From the NCBI GenBank assembly GCA_937129145.1, contig CAKZMU010000027.1, forward strand, positions 1 through 45,048: DNA of 45,048 bases, written 5' to 3'. Of the stretch, positions 1 to 7,199 are shown one piece after another. Within the stretch, counting starts at the first letter, position 1; every line of letters starts with the position of its first letter. The stretch is from an uncultured Lacinutrix sp. Lineage in GTDB: Bacteria; Bacteroidota; Bacteroidia; Flavobacteriales; Flavobacteriaceae. Position numbers and translations under genes: made by a program. Below the pieces are notes generated by a model that saw nothing but the letters and a program-made list of their open reading frames with translations, ran no database searches and was not told the DNA's origin.

Positions 1-230
1 TAGAATTTGATAAGGTTTTAAAAGAATACCCAAATTTTTCTGATGCCAAATATTACAAAAGTATCAGTCTAAATTATTTAAATAAAAAAGAGGAAGCCAA
101 ACTACTTATGGCTGAAGGAAAATTAAATTTTAAAAACGGAAACACCTTTAATGAAGACTCTTCTTTATACGAAGATTATCCATACCAATTAACTTGGCAA
201 TGGGAAGCCACAGATTATATACTTAAATAA
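1..230 (+). CDS. C-terminus of a TPR-type protein (5' partial)
   Basis: An open frame enters from the left edge (first full codon at base 3) and stops with TAA at 228-230, giving the last 75 residues of a larger protein. The visible part has an amphipathic helical pattern with spaced Tyr/Leu/Ala (for example EFDKVLKEYP and DAKYYKSISLNYLNKKEEA), typical of a terminal tetratricopeptide repeat, followed by a polar tail ending in DYILK. Function cannot be told from this piece. A short AT-rich inverted repeat (TAAGA/TCTTA, 228-240) overlaps the stop and could be a weak terminator. The next gene on the same strand starts 54 bases later and probably has its own promoter. Confidence 0.7.
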   Translation, partial: EFDKVLKEYPNFSDAKYYKSISLNYLNKKEEAKLLMAEGKLNFKNGNTFNEDSSLYEDYPYQLTWQWEATDYILK

Positions 231-261
231 GAATATCTTATAATTTACACGCCTCAAAAAG

Positions 262-281
262 CTCAAATTTGAGTATCTTTG
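262..281 (+). promoter_or_regulatory. Candidate -7 box preceded by a 12-bp palindrome
   Basis: TATCTTTG at 274-281 fits the Bacteroidota -7 consensus TAnnTTTG. It is directly preceded by the perfect palindrome CTCAAATTTGAG (262-273), which falls where a repressor could sit between the -33 and -7 elements. I see no good TTG at the usual distance. The box lies only 3 bases before the ATG at 285, so a transcript from it would be nearly leaderless. Confidence 0.35.
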
Positions 282-284
282 GGT

Positions 285-1553
285 ATGAAGTTATTACAAT
301 TTTTTAGCCTAGTATTTACTATTTCAATTATATCTTGCACCCAAAAACCATCTTATGATGTATCACAATTAAACACAGAAATCACTACTGGAAATAGTTG
401 GGTAATTAACGACGTATCTAAATCTTCAGAAGTAATTGCAGAAAATGGTATCAATAATTGGGATGCAGTTAATGATACCATAAGAACGTATTTCTATACA
501 GAAAAAGAAGCAACTATTCCGTTTGGAATTATTGCCAAAGGCACTTCAAAATTTAATATTTCTTATAATAACAAAACAAAATCTGTTACATTAGAAAACT
601 CAAAATTCGACACCATTTACATTGGCAATTATATAAGCGAAAGTAAAGGATACAACCATATTGATTTTCATGGCATCACAAATGGTAATGCAGACATAAA
701 AAGCATTGTTATTCAAAAACCAGAAGATAGCACTTTGGTTAAATACATTAAAGACGATTTTTATTTTGGGCGTCGTGGTCCATCAACCCATTTAGTATTT
801 GAAACACCAACTGATGATATAGAATGGTTTTATAACGAAATTGAAATTGACAAAAACCAAGACGTCATAGGTTCCTATTTCATGGCAAATGGTTTTGGCG
901 AAGGCTATTTTGGTATTCAAGTGAATTCTGAAACCGAACGTCGTATTTTGTTTTCTATTTGGAGTCCGTTTAAAACCGATGACCCAAACAGCATTCCTGA
1001 TGACCAAAAAATTAAACTTCTTAAAAAAGGCGACGATGTTACAACTGGCGAATTTGGCAACGAAGGCTCTGGTGGACAGAGTTACAAAGTGTTTAATTGG
1101 AAAGCTGAAACACGTTATGGTTTCCTCACAAGAGTAAAACCCAATAACGATAACACTACTGATTATACATCGTATTTCTTTGACCCAAACACCAACAAAT
1201 GGCATTTAATAGCCAGTTTTAGGCGGCCAAAAACCACAACTTATGTGACAAGACCTTATTCATTTCTAGAAAATTTTATTCCAAACACAGGCGCATTGTC
1301 ACGGCGTGGAGGATTTTATAATCAATGGATGAGAGATGCTAAAGGACAATGGTATGAAATTACTGAAGCCAAATTTTCAGCAGATGCAACAGCTCGTAAA
1401 GATGCACGATTGGACTATTCTGGAGGTACAAAAAATGATGGTTTTTATTTAATGAATTGTGGTTTTACTAACGACCATACTACTATTGGTAAAATGCTTT
1501 CTAGAACAAAAACTGGTGTTCCACCAACTATTAATTTTAACGACTTAGAGTAA
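285..1553 (+). CDS. DUF5077/DUF3472 domain lipoprotein
   Basis: A 422-residue exported protein. I chose the ATG at 285 over an in-frame TTG six bases upstream because it begins a clean signal peptide (MKLLQFFSLVF) with a lipobox-like SIISC, so it is probably anchored in a membrane after lipidation. Residues of about 35-150 look like the DUF5077 beta-sandwich module. Residues of about 160-400 look like DUF3472 (GFGEGYFGIQVNS, ILFSIWSPF, GSGGQSY, YGFLTRVKP, FYNQWMRD). The pair occurs in Bacteroidota surface proteins suspected of carbohydrate binding or processing; no catalytic activity is established to my knowledge. The stop codon abuts the ATG of the YitT gene, so the two are probably cotranscribed. 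Domain assignment is from memory of the families. Confidence 0.75.
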   Translation: MKLLQFFSLVFTISIISCTQKPSYDVSQLNTEITTGNSWVINDVSKSSEVIAENGINNWDAVNDTIRTYFYTEKEATIPFGIIAKGTSKFNISYNNKTKSVTLENSKFDTIYIGNYISESKGYNHIDFHGITNGNADIKSIVIQKPEDSTLVKYIKDDFYFGRRGPSTHLVFETPTDDIEWFYNEIEIDKNQDVIGSYFMANGFGEGYFGIQVNSETERRILFSIWSPFKTDDPNSIPDDQKIKLLKKGDDVTTGEFGNEGSGGQSYKVFNWKAETRYGFLTRVKPNNDNTTDYTSYFFDPNTNKWHLIASFRRPKTTTYVTRPYSFLENFIPNTGALSRRGGFYNQWMRDAKGQWYEITEAKFSADATARKDARLDYSGGTKNDGFYLMNCGFTNDHTTIGKMLSRTKTGVPPTINFNDLE

Positions 1554-2474
1554 ATGACTAATAGAAAACTATACACTTACATCTCAGAATATTTTCAAAT
1601 CGCTCTTGGTATTTTATTGGCAAGTATTGGCTTAAAAGCCTTTTTATTACCAAACGATTTTTTGGATGGAGGTGTTACTGGTACAGCGATTCTTGTTAAT
1701 TCCCAATTTGAAAACCTAAATATTTCAACACTATTAATACTTATTAATATTCCGTTTTTAATATTGGCTTATTTTACACTTTCTAGACGTATTTTAATTA
1801 AATCTATTTTTAGTATCATTGGGTTGGCTCTAGTTATTCACTTTGTGGAATTTAAAGCAGTTACTGAAGATAAATTACTCATCTCAATATTTGGTGGTTT
1901 GTTTGTTGGTTCTGGTATTGGTCTTACGGTAAAAAATGGTGCTGTTTTAGATGGTTCAGAGATATTGGGAGTCTTTTTAAACGATAGATTTGGTTTTAGT
2001 ATTGGTCAGATAATTTTGTATTTCAATATTGTACTGTTCAGTATTACAGCACTAGTGCTTTCGGTTGAAATTGCGATGTACTCAATTCTAACATATATCG
2101 TTACAGCTAAAGTAATTGATTTGCTTATTGAAGGTTTTGAAGATTTTATTGGTGTAATGATTGTATCGAAACATCATAAAGAAATTAAATCGGCCATCAT
2201 AAACGAACTTGGTGCTGGAATGACCATTTATAAAGGTGAAAAAGGCTACGGAAGTAGTGGCGAACTCCAAGAATTTGATATTATCCATTCGGTCATCAAC
2301 CGAATTGACATACGAAAAATGCATCGAGTGATTGACAAAGTTGACCCTAATGCCTTTTTAATTGAGTTTGATATTAACCAGATTAAAGGTGGTGTTTTAC
2401 GTCGTTATTTAGCAAAAAATAAAGGCAAGCAATTACCAAAAGAAATACTAGATTATAATAAAAACAATTATTGA
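1554..2474 (+). CDS. YitT family membrane protein
   Basis: 306 residues, starting at the ATG immediately after the stop of the upstream gene, so translational coupling is likely. The N-terminal two thirds contain about five or six hydrophobic segments (for example ALGILLASIGLKAFLLP, LISIFGGLFVGSGIGLT, IGQIILYFNIVLFSITALVL), with the family hallmark LDGGVTGTA near residue 38 and NGAVLDGSEILG near residue 125. The last 90 residues form a soluble DUF2179 domain (ELGAGMTIYKGEKGYG). Length and order match the YitT/DUF161-DUF2179 family. The substrate is unknown; a transporter or channel role is often assumed but unproven. Confidence 0.9.
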   Translation: MTNRKLYTYISEYFQIALGILLASIGLKAFLLPNDFLDGGVTGTAILVNSQFENLNISTLLILINIPFLILAYFTLSRRILIKSIFSIIGLALVIHFVEFKAVTEDKLLISIFGGLFVGSGIGLTVKNGAVLDGSEILGVFLNDRFGFSIGQIILYFNIVLFSITALVLSVEIAMYSILTYIVTAKVIDLLIEGFEDFIGVMIVSKHHKEIKSAIINELGAGMTIYKGEKGYGSSGELQEFDIIHSVINRIDIRKMHRVIDKVDPNAFLIEFDINQIKGGVLRRYLAKNKGKQLPKEILDYNKNNY

Positions 2475-2530
2475 TTGTAACATTTGTCTAAAAATGAACT
2501 CTTATTAATATCAGTCAAAAAATCAATCAA

Positions 2531-3094
2531 ATGCAAATTAAATCAACCATCTTATTTTTAGGATTATTTATTTTACTCACCAATTGTAAACAGCAAAACG
2601 AAGCCCAGTTAGAAACAAAAAATGACCAAGTTCATGGCCGCTTAGAAATTTCAAATCATTCTACAGAAAAAAGCAAACTATACTATCTTCTAAAAGAAAA
2701 AGATAGCTTAATGTTTGAATTATCTTATAATCAATTAGATACTAGTATTCTTGAAGAATTAGCGACAGATGATATTGAGTTTTACCATGACCAAGGTGGT
2801 GCAACTTACACCAAAAAAGATTTTATAAATGGTATGAAAGGTCTCGGAACCTTATCATACAAAGCCAGAAGAGAATTAGTAAAAGGCAGTACAGAAGTAT
2901 TCCCAATGCACAAAAATGGAGAACTATATGCAGCAATTTTAAAAGGAGAACACGCTTTTTATGCTAAAGAACCCAACAATAAACCTGAATATTTAACAAG
3001 CACTGCTAAATATACAGTGATGTGGATTTTAGTAAATGATGAATGGAAAATGAGCAGAATTTATAGCTACGACCACCAAGTTCCAAACAATTAA
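2531..3094 (+). CDS. NTF2-like (SnoaL/DUF4440) lipoprotein
   Basis: 187 residues with a lipoprotein signal peptide (MQIKSTILFLGLFILLTNC, Cys at residue 19). The mature part (about residues 50-185) has an NTF2-like cone pattern: an N-terminal helix (LYYLLKEKDSLMFELSYNQLD), then LATDDIEFYHDQGGATYTKKDFINGM, and a C-terminal WILVNDEWKMSRIYSYDH strand typical of DUF4440 proteins. These are often enzymes or small-molecule binders, but no catalytic residues are obvious. It may be a periplasmic or outer-membrane accessory protein. It lies 56 bases after the YitT gene on the same strand and ends at a symmetrical hairpin shared with the convergent gene. Confidence 0.7.
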   Translation: MQIKSTILFLGLFILLTNCKQQNEAQLETKNDQVHGRLEISNHSTEKSKLYYLLKEKDSLMFELSYNQLDTSILEELATDDIEFYHDQGGATYTKKDFINGMKGLGTLSYKARRELVKGSTEVFPMHKNGELYAAILKGEHAFYAKEPNNKPEYLTSTAKYTVMWILVNDEWKMSRIYSYDHQVPNN

Positions 3095-3112
3095 TAAGCT
3101 GCTTCTTATTAA
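3091..3112. terminator. Bidirectional terminator-like hairpin between convergent genes
   Basis: TTAATAAG (3091-3098) and CTTATTAA (3105-3112) form a perfect 8-bp stem with a 6-base loop. It overlaps the stop codon of the plus-strand NTF2-like gene and lies a few bases past the end of the minus-strand gene. The stem is AT-rich and there is no long U-tract, so its strength is uncertain. Confidence 0.4.
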
Positions 3113-3116
3113 AGAT

Positions 3117-3797
3117 TTAAAGAAACTCTTTATACTGCATCACTCTAAAATCAAACGTATTAAAATCAGGGTTTTTGGCTTTTAACTGTTTGTATAATGG
3201 CAATCTGCTAATAGAAATATTAGCTGCTCCTGAACCTGATGTTAGGGATACTGTTTTAATAACACGCTTTTTTTTAACAGATTGCTTCGTTTCACTCGCA
3301 ATGACGAACTTGTGAATTCTTGGGACAACATTAGAAACTAATTCTAACTTCAAACCATAAGTTTTTAGATGCTTTCTAAAAAAATATTCTGGACCGTTTT
3401 TACTGTTTCCTCCAGTAAATAACAATGTGTCAATATTAGAAAATTGATTGATATAGCCAATAACATCACGAAGCACACTATTTTTCATGCCTAAATCGGA
3501 AGCATCAATTTTGTCTCGTTCGGCGCTTTCAACAATATCACAAACGCCTATTTTTTGTTGTATTAAAAATTGTTTTCGCTCTTCAATGGCTTCTTTAGAA
3601 TTATCAAAACGTAAACCTAGATTATGAATTTTATCTATAAACAACCATAACGAATTGTAATAGCTACCATAACAAAAATCAACATCTCTCTCTAAAAGTT
3701 GGCCTGTTGAAAAACGCGGAGGTGGCAAAGTTCCCACAATTAATTTTGTGGTATCTTCTTTAATAAAAGGCTTGTATGGATGCTTGTGCAAAAACAA
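3117..3797 (-). CDS. Uracil-DNA-glycosylase-like protein with a repeat-derived loop
   Basis: 226 residues. The N-terminus reads LIVGTLPPPRFSTGQ, then DFCYGSYYNSLW, and a middle GVCDIVESAERDKIDASD. This is the mismatch/uracil-DNA-glycosylase (MUG-like) superfamily pattern, in which the G-T-x-P-P loop and a late S/T-G-S-G-A-A segment surround the DNA-binding pocket. A role in base excision or nucleic-acid processing is inferred. The only plausible start is TTG at 3797, which directly follows the TAG of the upstream TPR gene; no ATG or GTG is in range. Residues 164-174 (FVIASETKQSV) are encoded by an arm of the interspersed GTCATTRCGA repeat, in frame, in what is probably a surface loop before KTVSLTSGSGAA. 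Confidence 0.7.
   Translation of the reverse strand: MFLHKHPYKPFIKEDTTKLIVGTLPPPRFSTGQLLERDVDFCYGSYYNSLWLFIDKIHNLGLRFDNSKEAIEERKQFLIQQKIGVCDIVESAERDKIDASDLGMKNSVLRDVIGYINQFSNIDTLLFTGGNSKNGPEYFFRKHLKTYGLKLELVSNVVPRIHKFVIASETKQSVKKKRVIKTVSLTSGSGAANISISRLPLYKQLKAKNPDFNTFDFRVMQYKEFL
3276..3306 (-). repeat. GTCATTRCGA interspersed repeat, left arm only, inside a gene
   Basis: On the minus strand this 31-bp stretch begins CGTCATTGCGA and ends GCAATCTGTT. It matches the left arm of the two full palindromic copies at 8744-8832 and 24226-24309. Only one arm is present, and it is translated in frame as part of the uracil-DNA-glycosylase-like protein. See those entries for the element's structure. Confidence 0.7.
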
Positions 3798-4520
3798 CTA
3801 AAAGGTTTTTAACAAACTTTCTACCTCAAGAATAGTAGATTTATAGTTTCTTTTATTTTGACGAGTCATATGTTTAGATTCCGTATAAATGTCATTTAAC
3901 AACTCTTTTGCGTCTTCTTTCTTACCAATCTCCATAAGAAATTTAGCCAATGTAACTCTTTCGTTATAATTTGAATATCGCTGATCTAAGATTCTTAATT
4001 GGATTTCTGCTTCTTCTAATCGTCCTAATTCTTTTAGAGACAACCCATAATAAAACTGAGCTTTAGATTTTTTAAACTCAACTTTTTCTTTAATTTTTTC
4101 AGAATAATTAATGACTTTATCAAAATCATTTAATTTATAAAAGCATTCAATAAGTTGTTTAGCAACGTAAACGTCAACTTTATAATTATCTTCTTGAGCT
4201 TTTAAATAGTTATGTTTTGCATTATTAAAATCTCCTATTTCTAAATAGGCGTCGGCTAAATTAACCCTGTTTTGAAATGTCTCAGAAAATTCTAAAACCT
4301 TTTCTAAATCCTGTACTTTTTTGGTAGGATTAATAATTGTGGTAATTTCATTTTGAATAACTTCAACATCTTTTTTATTAAAAGCCTTAATAATTATATA
4401 TACTATACTTCCAAGAGCAGGAATAAAGAAAATCACGAAATACCAAAAGGTTTCATTTCTGTTTTTATAACAATGATAAATACAAAAAGCTTGTAAAGCG
4501 AGAATAAGGTAATAAGGCAT
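3798..4520 (-). CDS. Membrane-anchored TPR protein
   Basis: 240 residues. The first 50 hold two hydrophobic segments (YYLILALQAFCIYHCY and TFWYFVIFFIPALGSIVYIII), followed by a cytoplasmic linker and tandem helix pairs of about 34 residues characteristic of TPRs (NLADAYLEIGDFNNAKHNYLKA, QLIECFYKLNDFDKVINYSEK, YYGLSLKELGRLEEAEIQL). It is probably an inner-membrane scaffold; the partner is unknown. Start is ATG at 4520. Its TAG stop touches the TTG start of the uracil-DNA-glycosylase-like gene, indicating an operon. A near-consensus TATTTTAG lies about 35 bases upstream as a possible -7 box. Confidence 0.8.
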   Translation of the reverse strand: MPYYLILALQAFCIYHCYKNRNETFWYFVIFFIPALGSIVYIIIKAFNKKDVEVIQNEITTIINPTKKVQDLEKVLEFSETFQNRVNLADAYLEIGDFNNAKHNYLKAQEDNYKVDVYVAKQLIECFYKLNDFDKVINYSEKIKEKVEFKKSKAQFYYGLSLKELGRLEEAEIQLRILDQRYSNYNERVTLAKFLMEIGKKEDAKELLNDIYTESKHMTRQNKRNYKSTILEVESLLKTF

Positions 4521-4591
4521 CTTGTTAAATTAGGTACTAATTCTCACCTAAAATAGAACTTTTTTTAGAAAAATATTTCATTAACAAATTT

Positions 4592-5350
4592 TTATCGAAT
4601 AAACACTAAATCTATATCAGTTGACATAGATTCACTAAATCCATAACCCTCATAGTTAAAGCCTTTTATATCATCAATCGTATTCGCATTTGTGTCTATA
4701 ACATAACGAGTCATATAACCTCTTGCTAGTTTTGCAAAGGTCATTATAGTTTTATACTCGCCATTTTTTAAATCTTTAAAATTAGCTGTAATTACAGGCA
4801 CTTTTAAGGTTTTTGTATCGATTGCTTTAAAATATTCGTTACTAGCTAGGTTTAGAAAAAGTTCGTCATCTTCAAGTTCGTCATTTAATGCTTTAGTCAC
4901 TTTTTGTTTCCAAAACTCATAGAGGTTTTTGTTTTTTCCAACTGGAAATTTGGTTCCCATTTCTAATCGGTATGGTTGCATTAAATCAAGAGGTTTTAGC
5001 AAACCGTAAAGTCCTGAAATGATTCTAACAGTATCTTGAACTTTCTCTAATTTATCCTTAGGAATTGTATAAGCATCCAATCCACGATACACATCGCCAG
5101 AAAACGCATAAACAGCTTGTCGCGCATTATCCTTGGTAAAAGGTAACTCCCATTCTTGATTGCGCTCATAATTTAATTGTCCTAAATTATCTGAAATCTT
5201 CATAAGTTTAGACAAACTCTTAGCAGATTTCTTTTTAAGCAATTTATTTAAACGTTCAGATTCTTTTAAAAAACAAGACTCCGATACTTTATTGGTTGGT
5301 AATTCGCTTTCAAAATTCAATGATTTTGCTGGTGAGAGAACTAATTTCAT
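4592..5350 (-). CDS. yaaA: YaaA family peroxide-stress protein
   Basis: 252 residues, the usual length for YaaA (DUF328). Family motifs are clear: MKLVLSPAKSL at the N-terminus, RQAVYAFSGDVYRGLDA near residue 83, SGLYGLLKPLDLMQPYRLEMGT near residue 112, and a C-terminal FNYEGYGFS. In Escherichia coli YaaA limits iron-driven oxidative DNA damage under peroxide stress and has a helix-hairpin-helix DNA-binding fold; the same role is inferred here. The ATG at 5350 is preceded by a good flavobacterial promoter (5371-5404). It stands alone: both neighbours are separated by about 75 bases. Confidence 0.93.
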   Translation of the reverse strand: MKLVLSPAKSLNFESELPTNKVSESCFLKESERLNKLLKKKSAKSLSKLMKISDNLGQLNYERNQEWELPFTKDNARQAVYAFSGDVYRGLDAYTIPKDKLEKVQDTVRIISGLYGLLKPLDLMQPYRLEMGTKFPVGKNKNLYEFWKQKVTKALNDELEDDELFLNLASNEYFKAIDTKTLKVPVITANFKDLKNGEYKTIMTFAKLARGYMTRYVIDTNANTIDDIKGFNYEGYGFSESMSTDIDLVFIR

Positions 5351-5370
5351 CGTGGTTCATTTTTGTTTCT

Positions 5371-5404
5371 CAAATTTAAGAGTAACATTAATGAAATGAA
5401 ACAA
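5371..5404 (-). promoter_or_regulatory. Promoter of yaaA
   Basis: On the minus strand TTG (5404-5402) is followed after 23 bases by TAAATTTG (5378-5371), a full match to the Bacteroidota -7 consensus TAnnTTTG at the long end of the accepted spacing. The box is 20 bases before the yaaA start codon. Confidence 0.55.
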
Positions 5405-5429
5405 ATTTTAGAAGTAATTATAAATAGAA

Positions 5430-6485
5430 TTATAAATTATCTTGATGCTTTGCATACCCTTGCCATTTCTCAATGCATTGCTGGATATCTTCTGGCAATT
5501 CGCTTGTAAAACTCATCCATTTTCCTGTTTCTGGGTGCTCAAACCCTAATGTTTTTGCATGAAGTGCTTGCCTAGGCAATACTTTAAAACAATTGTCTAC
5601 AAACTGCTTATATTTAGTAAATGTTGTGCCTTTTAATATCCTTTCGCCTCCATAACGTTCATCATTAAACAAAGTGTGTCCAATGTGCTTCATGTGCACT
5701 CTAATTTGATGTGTACGACCAGTTTCAAGCTTGCAAGACACTAATGTAACATATCCCAAACGCTCAATGACTTTGTAATGTGTAACCGCTGGTTTACCTT
5801 TATCTTCATCATCATCTAAAAAAACGGTGTTTTGCAATCTGTTTTTTGGATGACGACCAATATTGCCTTCAACTGTACCTTCATCTTCTTCAACATTTCC
5901 CCAAACCAAAGCTACGTATTCACGTTTACTTGTTTTTTCAGCAAACTGATTTGATAAGTGGTTCATAGCGTGTTCCGTTTTTGCCACAACTAGAAGTCCA
6001 CTTGTATCTTTATCTATACGATGCACCAAACCAGGTCTATCGCTCGAATTATTTGGTAAATTATCAAAATGAAATGTGAGTGCATTAATTAATGTGCCTG
6101 AGTAATTTCCGTGTCCTGGGTGCACCACCATACCTGCAGGTTTATTGACTACTAGAAGATGGTCATCTTCGTAAACGATATCTATTGGAATATCTTCAGG
6201 AACCAATAAATGTTCGTGAGGTGGATGCTCAAAAAGCACTTTTATCTCATCAAAGGGCTTTACCTTATAATTTGATTTCACTGGAGTGCCATTAACTCTA
6301 ATGCTTCCATCCTTAGCAGCAGCTTGCACTTTGTTTCTGGTTGCATTTTCAATAAAATTCATTAAGTATTTATCGATGCGTAACGGTTGCTGGCCTTTTT
6401 CTACTGTAAATGAATAATGCTCGTAAAGCTCAGGATTTTTTTCTGGAAAATTATTGGCTTCCATCGAGGTATTATTGCTTTCCAT
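5430..6485 (-). CDS. rluD: RluA-family 23S rRNA pseudouridine synthase (RluD-like)
   Basis: 351 residues. An S4 RNA-binding domain occupies about residues 33-90 (RIDKYLMNFI, GSIRVNGTPVKSNYKVKPFDEI). The catalytic domain follows with NKPAGMVVHPGHG (114-126) and the signature HRIDKDTSGLLV, in which D158 is the nucleophile. ETGRTHQIRVHMKHIGH is the RNA-contacting motif. By family it isomerises uridines in 23S rRNA helix 69. The frame begins at ATG 6485, overlapping the end of the PASTA gene by 14 bases; an in-frame ATG at 6464 is an alternative start. It is the second gene of the PASTA-rluD operon, a pairing that recurs in Flavobacteriaceae. Confidence 0.93.
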   Translation of the reverse strand: MESNNTSMEANNFPEKNPELYEHYSFTVEKGQQPLRIDKYLMNFIENATRNKVQAAAKDGSIRVNGTPVKSNYKVKPFDEIKVLFEHPPHEHLLVPEDIPIDIVYEDDHLLVVNKPAGMVVHPGHGNYSGTLINALTFHFDNLPNNSSDRPGLVHRIDKDTSGLLVVAKTEHAMNHLSNQFAEKTSKREYVALVWGNVEEDEGTVEGNIGRHPKNRLQNTVFLDDDEDKGKPAVTHYKVIERLGYVTLVSCKLETGRTHQIRVHMKHIGHTLFNDERYGGERILKGTTFTKYKQFVDNCFKVLPRQALHAKTLGFEHPETGKWMSFTSELPEDIQQCIEKWQGYAKHQDNL

Positions 6486-7023
6486 TTCCTAAAACCAAGT
6501 CTATTTTTGTAGTTTTTTCAAGCATGGTTCCAGGGTTGATTTTTTCACCCTTATACCTCACTTCAATTACTTGGTCTAAGCCAATATCGTTAACACGCGT
6601 TATCTTACCAACTTCAAACCCTAAGGCTTCTAAGGTTGGTTTTGCTTGCCTATACGTACGTCTGATAATATTTGGAACACCCACTTTTTTATATCCTGAC
6701 GGATTTAGCGTTAAGTATATTTTTCTGTTTTCTTTTACTTTTGCTCCTGCGGCAGGTTGTTGGTCAATAACCGATTTTTTAGGATAATTTGGATTGTAAT
6801 TTGCAGAATCTTGTAATTCAAAAGCTAAATTATTGTCCTCCAACTCCATCTTAGCAATATCAAACGATTTCCCTTTAAGCTCTGGAACTGTTTCAAAATC
6901 ACCATGATTAGTTGAGTATTTTAAATATCTAAGCGTAAAAAAACCAATAATAATTAAGGCTACAATGGCTAATCCCAATTGCTTTAAAAATACTTTACTG
7001 GTTACAAATTTTATAAGGCTCAT
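6472..7023 (-). CDS. PASTA-domain membrane protein
   Basis: 183 residues. A short cytoplasmic N-terminus is followed by one transmembrane helix (about residues 15-34, LGLAIVALIIIGFFTL) and two PASTA repeats: VPELKGKSFDIAKMELEDNN with VIDQQPAAGAKVKENRKIYLTL, and VPNIIRRTYRQAKPTLEALGF with NPGTMLEKTTKIDLVLG. PASTA modules bind peptidoglycan stems or lipid II in Ser/Thr kinases and class B PBPs. Here there is no kinase or transpeptidase domain, so it is probably a bare cell-wall sensor or adaptor. It is divergent from ddl, whose D-Ala-D-Ala product forms the stem end, and heads the operon with rluD. Confidence 0.88.
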   Translation of the reverse strand: MSLIKFVTSKVFLKQLGLAIVALIIIGFFTLRYLKYSTNHGDFETVPELKGKSFDIAKMELEDNNLAFELQDSANYNPNYPKKSVIDQQPAAGAKVKENRKIYLTLNPSGYKKVGVPNIIRRTYRQAKPTLEALGFEVGKITRVNDIGLDQVIEVRYKGEKINPGTMLEKTTKIDLVLGNGKQ

Positions 7024-7042
7024 ACTACTGAAAAATATTTAG

Positions 7043-7071
7043 CAAAACTACACAATTTTATAGTTTTTCAA
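7043..7071 (-). promoter_or_regulatory. Promoter of the PASTA-rluD operon
   Basis: On the minus strand TTG (7071-7069) is followed after 18 bases by TAGTTTTG (7050-7043), a full match to TTG-N17-23-TAnnTTTG. The box is about 20 bases upstream of the PASTA start codon. This is one of the best promoters in the window. Confidence 0.65.
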
Positions 7072-7124
7072 TTAATTGGGCAAACTTTAGTTTTAAGATA
7101 TACGTATATTAAAACAAAAAGGTT

Positions 7125-7153
7125 TTGCGTTACATGAATAAATGATATTTTTA
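7125..7153 (+). promoter_or_regulatory. Promoter of ddl
   Basis: TTG (7125-7127) is followed after 18 bases by TATTTTTA (7146-7153), seven of eight matches to TAnnTTTG. The ddl ATG is 46 bases further on, leaving a normal leader. It is back-to-back with the PASTA-rluD promoter in the 176-bp divergent spacer. Confidence 0.45.
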
Positions 7154-7199
7154 CAAACGGTCAAAACACTAATTTATTGAACTCTAATACTTTTATTTA

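Noticed and set aside
792..1205. 137-residue minus-strand open frame inside the DUF3472 gene
   Set aside because: It runs opposite a well-supported lipoprotein gene, has no family motifs and has composition typical of a complementary-strand shadow.
3117..3797. Uracil-DNA-glycosylase-like gene considered a pseudogene because of the repeat insert
   Set aside because: The frame stays open to the expected C-terminus and conserved motifs lie on both sides of the insert, so it is probably functional.
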